Below, in pieces: positions 24,749 through 31,098 of a stretch of DNA of 31,098 bases. Under the pieces are notes generated by a model, which was not told the origin of the DNA, searched no databases, and saw only the letters and a program-made list of their open reading frames with translations. The position numbers and the translations under genes are program-made. The first letter of the stretch is position 1. The number at the start of each line of letters is the position of its first letter. This DNA comes from Firmicutes bacterium UBA5286 (GTDB taxonomy: Bacteria > Bacillota > Proteinivoracia > UBA4975): NCBI GenBank assembly GCA_002408465.1, contig DHSM01000017.1:1-31098 (forward strand), in the 5' to 3' direction.

Positions 24749-26721
24749 TCCAACCCCTCCTTAATGTAGCTTGGAACAGTAATTTTGGCTGCCAAGTCTT
24801 CATTTGAAAGAATACTCAATGCGACATCACCTTTTCGTTTTTTAGCATATCCAAGAAACAACTGAGCAAAGAAAAAGTTATGATATTTAGCGGTGTTAGC
24901 GATATCACTTGCTACAGCTGTTTGAAATATTGAGATCATATCACCTATTTTTTTCTTTGTCTTAGCATTAGAAATAGCCCCTTGGTTTGATACCCATTGA
25001 GCAAAGTCAAGACCATATGTATCAGTGAACTCTGATAGGCAATCGGGCAATACAATTTTTAGCAAACTCTCTGCTACATCTGAATTATCAGTATTTACAA
25101 GGAACAATTCATCCTCAAATGTCTGTCCGCCTAGCAACTGTGAAACTAAACTAAAATTATCAATGGGGAACAGATCATTTAGCTTTTTGATGTGCCTTGC
25201 CCCTTCATGCTGTGTATAATCGGCAATGGATTTGAGAATATTGTCTTCAATCCAAGGAAAATCATTATCGGTAATGCAAAGCACCTTTTTATTAACAGCA
25301 TTTCCATTAAACAGTTCAATAAAGTGCTCGAAATGCTTGCCCCCTATCTCAACTATCGAGATATGAGCATCTTCATACGAGCAGTTACACTTTTCCATAA
25401 ACAGTGGCAATAGGAGCTTCTCGGCAATCCCTTCAACAAGAATAACCTTATCCGCAAAAAGCATATCAGAACGGGTTACATCAAGGAATTTAGTTAAATG
25501 CTTTTTAGCGTTTTCTTTATCTGCAAAATGTTCCTCAAGACTCTGCTGGCAACATTCTGAACCATCATCTAAACGGCAATAGTCAAGCATAAACATGTTG
25601 TCAATACCAGCTACCGCCGAAATATTACTTGAATGTGTGGTCACAAAAATTTGTTGATTTAGTTTATTTTCCTCATCTAAATTCCGAAGAAATTTAAATA
25701 GCTTATATTGCATAGCTGGATGGAGGTGTGCTTCAGGTTCTTCGAGGCAAAGAATGCGAAAGTCCTTACCTTTTCTAATCTCCGTTATTTTTATAAGCAT
25801 ATAAATGTTTATCAGGTTATTATATCCAAGTCCATTGTATGCAAGAGGGACTACAAAGTCACCTTTAGTATCTTTAACATCAGTTACATAAGCATCTGAA
25901 ACACGAACATCTGGTCTCAAGTTTTGGAAGATTGATACATTACCTTGCTGTAGGCCGATTTCATTTTGCTCATTTTCAAATAAATCGGACATTTTTTCGA
26001 GTGCAGGCTTTAGAATTACTTTCAAATCATCAGACAGCTTTTGCCTAAGTTCTCTGATAGCCTGAATATTATCTTGGTCTTTAGTGAATGCCTCAATCTC
26101 TCGTTTGGTTTCCTTAGAAACATTCTCGCTGGTTCTTTCAGCTTCAATAAATCTAATATCAAATATACCTATCGCATCTTTTTTATCAGCAGGGGTATCA
26201 CTGGCACCGTTAGTATATGACCATTCGTAGCGGTTAATAAAAGTTTCCAGTAAAGAGAGATACTCTTCTGTTGTTTTAATATCCTTAATTGCTTTTTGAT
26301 AGTCGGCTAATGCTTTAGTTTGAAGCGAAAATACAAGTTTAACGACTGCCACTAGTGAATAGATGGCATTTTCACCGTCTTCTTGTCGCGATTGCTCTAC
26401 TTCCTTCATGCCCAGAAAGGGTACAAGCTTAATAATACTCTCATCTTCCGTATCATCTTCGGAAATTTCATGCCTGATTTCATATTCAATCTCAATGCGT
26501 GGGGGATCATCAAGATATTTTGTTGCATATTCCAAAAGATTGTTCTTATTAAAATCATGAACAGAAATAGAAGAAGGATCGCTTAAAAGTCGAATTGCAT
26601 ATAGCAAGCCTGTTTTGCCCGAATTGTTTGAGCCAATTATAACATTCAGACCTTTTCGGAATTTCATAGAAAAATCATTAAAGTTTCTGTAGTTCCGAAT
26701 GGTAACTTTCTGGATATACAT
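24733..26721 (-). CDS. gajA: OLD-family ATP-dependent endonuclease, GajA-like (Gabija)
   Basis: In Gabija, GajA is a sequence-specific nicking nuclease held in check by nucleotides. The 662-aa protein starts MYIQKVTIRNYRNF, typical of OLD proteins. The ABC-type ATPase has Walker A GSNNSGKTG (about 30-38), a signature-like AYNGLGYNNLI, Walker B RILCLEEPEAHLHP and the switch His in VTTHSSNISA. A TOPRIM domain follows from about 430: KVILVEGIAEKLLLP with the catalytic Glu, and CITDNDF with the DxD acidic pair. I chose the ATG at 26721; a GTG six codons upstream is possible. It is longer than the roughly 580-aa studied GajA. It is coupled to the helicase gene by a 16-nt overlap, which identifies it as the class 2 OLD type. 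Confidence 0.87.
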   Translation of the reverse strand: MYIQKVTIRNYRNFNDFSMKFRKGLNVIIGSNNSGKTGLLYAIRLLSDPSSISVHDFNKNNLLEYATKYLDDPPRIEIEYEIRHEISEDDTEDESIIKLVPFLGMKEVEQSRQEDGENAIYSLVAVVKLVFSLQTKALADYQKAIKDIKTTEEYLSLLETFINRYEWSYTNGASDTPADKKDAIGIFDIRFIEAERTSENVSKETKREIEAFTKDQDNIQAIRELRQKLSDDLKVILKPALEKMSDLFENEQNEIGLQQGNVSIFQNLRPDVRVSDAYVTDVKDTKGDFVVPLAYNGLGYNNLINIYMLIKITEIRKGKDFRILCLEEPEAHLHPAMQYKLFKFLRNLDEENKLNQQIFVTTHSSNISAVAGIDNMFMLDYCRLDDGSECCQQSLEEHFADKENAKKHLTKFLDVTRSDMLFADKVILVEGIAEKLLLPLFMEKCNCSYEDAHISIVEIGGKHFEHFIELFNGNAVNKKVLCITDNDFPWIEDNILKSIADYTQHEGARHIKKLNDLFPIDNFSLVSQLLGGQTFEDELFLVNTDNSDVAESLLKIVLPDCLSEFTDTYGLDFAQWVSNQGAISNAKTKKKIGDMISIFQTAVASDIANTAKYHNFFFAQLFLGYAKKRKGDVALSILSNEDLAAKITVPSYIKEGLEWLSK

Positions 26722-26739
26722 ATTATATTTACGCCTCAC

Positions 26740-26861
26740 AGTCTATTCATTTTTAAAATTTTACGCCACATCCAAGTCATCATGAGCACTTCAACGTCTT
26801 ATGACCTGTCCTTATAAGGTAAAAGGGGACAAAACCATACTAAATTTATATAGGTTATCCG
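26740..26861. other. Spacer between mod and gajA with a palindrome
   Basis: The 122-bp AT-rich gap contains the perfect palindrome CCTTATAAGG (26810-26819) between TGTCC and a GGGGACA motif (26824-26832 region). It may hold the gajA promoter or a terminator of the restriction-modification genes. No clear -35/-10 pair was identified. Confidence 0.35.
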
Positions 26862-28733
26862 TTAGCTAATCATCCAAACCGTTTCATCTCCGCAGATGTT
26901 GCGGATCTTTAAGCGTAGGGGTTTCTCTTCGCTTTTTATGCTTCCATCCCAAAAGTCCTTTGTTTTTGTACTATTAAATATCACATAACCCAGCTTGTCT
27001 ATTTTTATTTCTGTATCTGAATGCCATTCGCCGCTATCAGCAGTACAGTCAACTGACAAAAACTCTATTAACTCTAAGCCCTCATTGCTTATAACAATAG
27101 GCTTATATGGTCTTTTTTCGCTGGAATTCGCAAAGGATTTTTGATTATATTCATCAATTTTTTGGTTTACACGGTCGCTCATAAAGCGGTTTATTGTTAT
27201 TTTATACCCTGGAATCAAAGTTTCTTGCACCTGTTCACAGTAGAACTCTGCATAGTCTTCAATCACAACATCGTCAAGAATATCTTTCAAATCCTTGAGC
27301 TCAATTATTATTGTAGTGCTGTCATCATCAGCAATAAATTTTTCTATCTCCGTTTTATCCGTAATGTCTACATAGTAAACAATTACTTTTTTAATATTGC
27401 TGTCGAGATCGGGAATGGCTTCATGCAAAATGCGGTTCATCATAACCACATCAAGAAGCTTTGAGCTGCTGTCCATAAGATTAGGCACATAGACCGGAAT
27501 TGTGCCCAGCTTGCTGTCAGATATGGCCCCTTCCCAAAAGCTGTCCAGATCATCTTCATTTTTAAGTCCCGGAATAAGGGACTTAATTTTCTCCATGGTT
27601 TGAATAGGATTTCTGTAAAGGGAAACACCGTCTTTGATTTCAAGCACATCAAATTCAACCTTATCGGCAATAAGGCGATCCCGGGTAGTTTGAATAGAAT
27701 TTATGCCAATATCACAGTGTATAAATCTCCTACCCAGTTTATTAGCAACAGCGGCTGTTACACCGCTACCACCGAAGAAATCAGCTACAATCATGTTTTC
27801 ATTGGAAGAAGCCTTAATAATACGTTCCAGTAGGGCTTCCGGCTTCTGGGTAGCATAATCTGCTCGTTCAACAGCAACAGGGTTGACAGGAGGAATATCA
27901 GACCATACAGAATCTACGATATCTCCTTCAATTTCGTCAAGATAAATTATTCTACTTCCCCCAGCAGTCGGATTAACATCGTCACGATACTTTCGGCCAT
28001 TTTCATCCGTCTTGAACCTTTTTACATATTCCTCACTATGCGGTTTGAATTGAGTATTCCAAATATAATTCTCTGACTTTGTATAAGAGTACAGAGTGTC
28101 ATGTTTTTGAGGAAACTTCTTTGTAGTTCTTCTTTTAAAAGCAAAGTACCCCCATACCACTTCATTTAAAAAGAAATCTTCTCCAAAGACCTCATCCAAA
28201 AGAACTTTTACATAATGCCCTATATGCCAATCCAAGTGCACATAAATACTGGCAGTCTCGCTCATCACGCTTTTAATAGCCATAAGGTTTTCATACATCC
28301 AGTTAAGGTACTTTTCCTTATCCCAAACATCGCCGTACATTTTTTCTTCAAAAGCACGGAACTCCTCACTTGTTTCAAGCTCCTGCTCTGCTTTGGCAAT
28401 TGCTTCGGCAACCTTTGGGTTACGGCGAATATATACCTTTTTAGCATAATCAGCACCGCTGGCAAAGGGAGGATCTATATAGACAAGATCAACTTCAATT
28501 CCTTGTTCCTTTAGATAAGCACAAGCAGAAACACATTCGCCACGGATGACCATATTGCCGTCTTTATTTTCGCCTACAGTTTCCTGCTTTTCCATTTCAT
28601 AAAGAGGCATGCCACGGCGCAGATTACCTCTAACATCATTTGCACCTTTATATTTTAAAGTGCGTTTGAAATTATCTAAAATAGCCTGTCCCTCAATAGG
28701 ATCGGGGAAAAAGGGTATATACTTAATTGCCAT
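26862..28733 (-). CDS. Type III-like site-specific DNA-methyltransferase (Mod)
   Basis: The 623-aa protein is a beta-class N6-adenine methyltransferase. Motif IV, DPPF, is at about 87-90 (VDLVYIDPPFASGADY) and comes before the AdoMet-binding motif I, ADFFGGSGVTAA, at about 317-328. YATQKPEALLERII just ahead of motif I is characteristic of type III Mod and related enzymes. The long region from about 350 to the end is probably target recognition and Res contact, and its sequence is not recognised. The start ATG has GGAGGAG and overlaps the stop of the DUF2513 gene as TAATG, so the two are translationally coupled. With the Res gene upstream it should protect host DNA. Confidence 0.9.
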   Translation of the reverse strand: MAIKYIPFFPDPIEGQAILDNFKRTLKYKGANDVRGNLRRGMPLYEMEKQETVGENKDGNMVIRGECVSACAYLKEQGIEVDLVYIDPPFASGADYAKKVYIRRNPKVAEAIAKAEQELETSEEFRAFEEKMYGDVWDKEKYLNWMYENLMAIKSVMSETASIYVHLDWHIGHYVKVLLDEVFGEDFFLNEVVWGYFAFKRRTTKKFPQKHDTLYSYTKSENYIWNTQFKPHSEEYVKRFKTDENGRKYRDDVNPTAGGSRIIYLDEIEGDIVDSVWSDIPPVNPVAVERADYATQKPEALLERIIKASSNENMIVADFFGGSGVTAAVANKLGRRFIHCDIGINSIQTTRDRLIADKVEFDVLEIKDGVSLYRNPIQTMEKIKSLIPGLKNEDDLDSFWEGAISDSKLGTIPVYVPNLMDSSSKLLDVVMMNRILHEAIPDLDSNIKKVIVYYVDITDKTEIEKFIADDDSTTIIIELKDLKDILDDVVIEDYAEFYCEQVQETLIPGYKITINRFMSDRVNQKIDEYNQKSFANSSEKRPYKPIVISNEGLELIEFLSVDCTADSGEWHSDTEIKIDKLGYVIFNSTKTKDFWDGSIKSEEKPLRLKIRNICGDETVWMIS

Positions 28734-29128
28734 TAAATTTCTCCTCCATTTTTCATTATTGCAGAAACGGCTCCCTCAGTAGCCGCTGTTATAAAGGCAG
28801 TTGCAATTGTCCCTATTGTCTTGATAGACATGTCCAAGCCTTTTTTGGCTATTGTCTTAACGGTTTTTTGCCAAATACCTTCATCCCTTATTTTGTCTAA
28901 GAAGTCAAACCCTTCCCATGTAAGGCCATTAGCAGAAAAATGATAATAGGGATCAATATCAGCAGCCAGTGCACTGAAGTTTTTAATTAAACCATATTCA
29001 TACATCATAGAACAATGCCGGCCAATATCCCCTGAACTATAGCCTTCAATGCAAACGCTAGAATCAAGCTCTGTTCGTTCTTCGATTAAAAATAAAACTT
29101 TTCTAACTAACTCCATATCTCTTTTCAT
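28733..29128 (-). CDS. DUF2513-like protein between res and mod
   Basis: The first part of this 131-aa protein (MKRDMELVRKVLFLIEE, then HCSMMYEYGLI, and GLTWEGFDFLDKIRDEGIW) matches DUF2513, a family of small, probably DNA-binding winged-helix-like proteins common in phages and mobile elements. The last 35 residues (SIKTIGTIATAFITAATEGA and after) are Ala/Thr/Ile-rich and could form an amphipathic or membrane helix. The start ATG follows AAGGAG inside the end of res, and the stop overlaps the mod start as TAATG. Its tight placement between the two restriction-modification genes suggests a role with them, such as a regulator or accessory subunit. Function is unknown. Confidence 0.8.
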   Translation of the reverse strand: MKRDMELVRKVLFLIEERTELDSSVCIEGYSSGDIGRHCSMMYEYGLIKNFSALAADIDPYYHFSANGLTWEGFDFLDKIRDEGIWQKTVKTIAKKGLDMSIKTIGTIATAFITAATEGAVSAIMKNGGEI

Positions 29129-29131
29129 TAA

Positions 29132-31098
29132 TCAATTCTCCTTAAAAAATTTCTCAATCGTTTTTGCCGTCGTCATTATTCTGTCATTTTCGCTTAGGTT
29201 ATCTTCAAGATAAAGGTATTCAAAGCGGTCATATCCAAATTTCTCGTTATTCTTTTCCGTAAATGCCGTTTCCATAAAGGTGCGTTTGTCTTTGAAAGAT
29301 GGATCATTTGCATAAATTCTACCTTTGGTTTCGACAATTACTGCTTTGTATATTTTTTTATCCTTACGCTTAATTACTAAAAAGTCTGGGGTATACATGC
29401 CTATATAAGACCATTTTGCACCATTTTGTTTATAGCACTTAATCTTAAATTCTGTCAAAGCTCTGTCGCCATTGTAATATATTTCTATGCCTTCAGTTTT
29501 AACAACATCCAGCTTTAAAATTTCGTCTAAAAATGTTCTTTCAAAGCCGCTATCAGCCTTATAAGGCAGGTAGTGGAAGGATCTGTCTTTCATGGGATGG
29601 GAAATTATTTGTTTTCTCAGCATTTCAGCGATATTCGTTTGACCGGTTTCCTCGGCAAGCTCTAACATTTTCTGTTCTTTTGGAGTGAGCTTAAGCTTTC
29701 CTTTGTCATCAAGAATGATGTTATCAACGGTCTTTTCATCAGGGTAAAAAACAGATGAATTCTGCACCCCTATTTCCGTTGTAAAATTTTCGACTTTGAG
29801 TAAAGAAGCTTCCTCCGGAATGAGTTCTTCAACAGTTTCAAAGCTTCGCTTCTCATAGAAAGCTTTGCGTATATTGGTATTTATGGCCTTAATATCGTAG
29901 TTTGAGCTAAAATATGTGTTACCATCTCGCTTATATGTAATGGCTTCAAATACTGCCATTAATTTATAGTTGTGACGATTTAAATCTGAAATAGAAACAT
30001 AGCCAAAACCTCCTTTAGTGATACTATAAAGCCATGTATTATAATTCGCCAAAACAAGGCCGTGTTCTATGCTTTTTGTTTGTATTTCAGTGATATCTAA
30101 TCCCTGTTTGAAAACGGCCTCTTTTATAATCTGATCCTTTTTTGAGCCTTGGATTGAAGTAGAGATATTTTCACTGACAGATAAACTTTCATCAATAACA
30201 AGCGTTCTATAGTTGATTTTAAGCTGATAAAAATCAATTTTGGGTAGCTTTAAATAGGCTGTACGGTCGTAACGTTTAATTGTGGCGTTAGGATTTATAC
30301 TGCCATTTTCAAATTCTTTAATTGAAATATGATGCTGTTTTTCTAGTTGTGTGTTTAATATTTTTGCATTACTTTCATTGAGATAGATCAGCGCCGTCTC
30401 CAGATTTCCTTTTTCCACCTGTCTAAGACAGCGGCAGGATGTCTGGAGCACCATATTTGTACTGCAGTCCCCTTCTTGGGATAGGATAATTCCGGTCAAG
30501 CTGCGACAATCCCAGCCTTCCTTGCCAATCTGTACAAGCAGCACAATGCGAACTCTTGAAAAGGGCTTATCAAGACTCTCAAAGGCTAAGGCACTATCAA
30601 TAGGGATGGAGAATTTCTTGTTTCCGCCATGAAATTTTAAAACTGCTTCCGATGGATTAAGGCCATATTCTTCTGCAATGCGTACAGCAAGGGGATAAAC
30701 CTGTTCTTCAAGGGTTTCGATGTTACCGCAATAGACTCCAATTTTTGCAACTGTGCCATCGTAGTACACTGTATCTTTATATTTATCTAAAAAATCACGG
30801 ATGCCTTTTTCGGTTATATCTAGGCGTTCATTATTTGCGGCTATTTTCACGGCAGGTACTTTGAGAAAATTTCCAATGCCGCTTATAAGGGGATAGTAGT
30901 GCACGATATTTGAAATCTCAGAACTTGCTATCGTCAACTTATCCGCAACATCAAACCGTTCAGCTTTTTCAAGATAGGGTGTGCCGGAAAAACCAATTAC
31001 GCTTGTCAGTGTTTTGTTTTCCATCCATTTCGTAACTACAGCCCGAAGTTTTTTGTTATTAGTTGCCGCATGATGTGATTGAACCCCAAATACTACCG
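29132..31098 (-). CDS. Type III restriction enzyme Res subunit, 5' end outside the window
   Basis: About 655 codons of the C-terminal part are in view; the frame is open to the right edge, reading FGVQSHHAATNNKKLRAVV before the MENKT that looks like a start but is internal. Res is the ATP-driven helicase/translocase and nuclease that cuts unmethylated DNA with Mod. Visible are helicase motif III (GFSGTPY), the second RecA-like domain with LVQIGKEGWDCRSLTGIIL, and motif VI as LQTSCRCLRQ, an arginine-finger region in which the usual GRGLR is replaced. The C-terminus carries a PD-(D/E)xK nuclease: YTPDFLV then AVIVETKG. The N-terminal Walker A and DEAH motifs must lie outside the window. Only 3 bp separate it from the DUF2513 gene. 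Confidence 0.88.
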   Translation of the reverse strand, partial: VVFGVQSHHAATNNKKLRAVVTKWMENKTLTSVIGFSGTPYLEKAERFDVADKLTIASSEISNIVHYYPLISGIGNFLKVPAVKIAANNERLDITEKGIRDFLDKYKDTVYYDGTVAKIGVYCGNIETLEEQVYPLAVRIAEEYGLNPSEAVLKFHGGNKKFSIPIDSALAFESLDKPFSRVRIVLLVQIGKEGWDCRSLTGIILSQEGDCSTNMVLQTSCRCLRQVEKGNLETALIYLNESNAKILNTQLEKQHHISIKEFENGSINPNATIKRYDRTAYLKLPKIDFYQLKINYRTLVIDESLSVSENISTSIQGSKKDQIIKEAVFKQGLDITEIQTKSIEHGLVLANYNTWLYSITKGGFGYVSISDLNRHNYKLMAVFEAITYKRDGNTYFSSNYDIKAINTNIRKAFYEKRSFETVEELIPEEASLLKVENFTTEIGVQNSSVFYPDEKTVDNIILDDKGKLKLTPKEQKMLELAEETGQTNIAEMLRKQIISHPMKDRSFHYLPYKADSGFERTFLDEILKLDVVKTEGIEIYYNGDRALTEFKIKCYKQNGAKWSYIGMYTPDFLVIKRKDKKIYKAVIVETKGRIYANDPSFKDKRTFMETAFTEKNNEKFGYDRFEYLYLEDNLSENDRIMTTAKTIEKFFKEN

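Noticed and set aside
24733..26721. Stand-alone class 1 OLD nuclease or PARIS ATPase
   Set aside because: TOPRIM is in the same protein and a UvrD-like helicase overlaps it, which fits class 2 OLD/Gabija.
29132..31024. Complete Res gene starting at the ATG at 31024
   Set aside because: The frame is open upstream with Res-like sequence to the window edge, and the N-terminal Walker A motif is absent.
1..31098. CRISPR arrays, tRNA or rRNA genes
   Set aside because: No regularly spaced repeats and no cloverleaf or rRNA segments were recognised by eye.

Overview
The window looks like chromosomal DNA of a Bacillota (Firmicutes) bacterium, probably a Clostridia-type lineage. The evidence is the tsaE-tsaB-rimI-tsaD gene order, a TetR plus single-component SwrC/YerP-type RND pump pair, an Asp23/Gls24 protein, Nif3 and Tex proteins, strong AGGAGG ribosome binding sites and several TTG/GTG starts. 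The genus cannot be fixed from sequence alone. Most of the window (about 1-22,640) is moderately GC-rich. The right end (about 22,650-31,098) is visibly AT-rich and looks acquired.

Left part, minus strand: two adjacent complete murC-type ligase genes, then lgt, which ends in a clear terminator. Between lgt and tsaD is a 259-bp gap holding a dense set of DnaA-box-like 9-mers, all in one orientation. Next is the four-gene tsaE-tsaB-rimI-tsaD operon for the tRNA t6A modification, with overlapping genes and an extended -10 promoter. Divergent from it is a tetR-RND efflux operon with a textbook promoter and an 18-bp palindromic operator just downstream of the start site.

Middle part: an inverted-repeat element and a truncated tetratricopeptide-like gene abut the end of a two-gene amidohydrolase operon (minus). 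Then come an Asp23/Gls24 gene whose 3' region can form alternative hairpins, a small membrane protein with its own promoter and terminator, and glnA (class I glutamine synthetase). A decayed IS3-type orfA, an unknown membrane protein distantly like SpoIIM, and a 659-bp gene-free stretch follow. A minus-strand run of glutamine amidotransferase, L-asparaginase, Tex and Nif3 genes comes next, with a second GGGGAC-type inverted-repeat element between tex and nif3.

Right part: five minus-strand genes form a defence island. In transcription order they are a type III restriction (Res) subunit cut by the window edge, a DUF2513-like small protein, a type III-like adenine methyltransferase (Mod), an OLD-family ATPase/TOPRIM nuclease (GajA-like) and a UvrD-like helicase (GajB-like). 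The last two match the Gabija anti-phage architecture. The unusual features are the DUF2513 gene coupled between res and mod, and the larger-than-typical Gaj proteins. No rRNA, tRNA or CRISPR array was seen.
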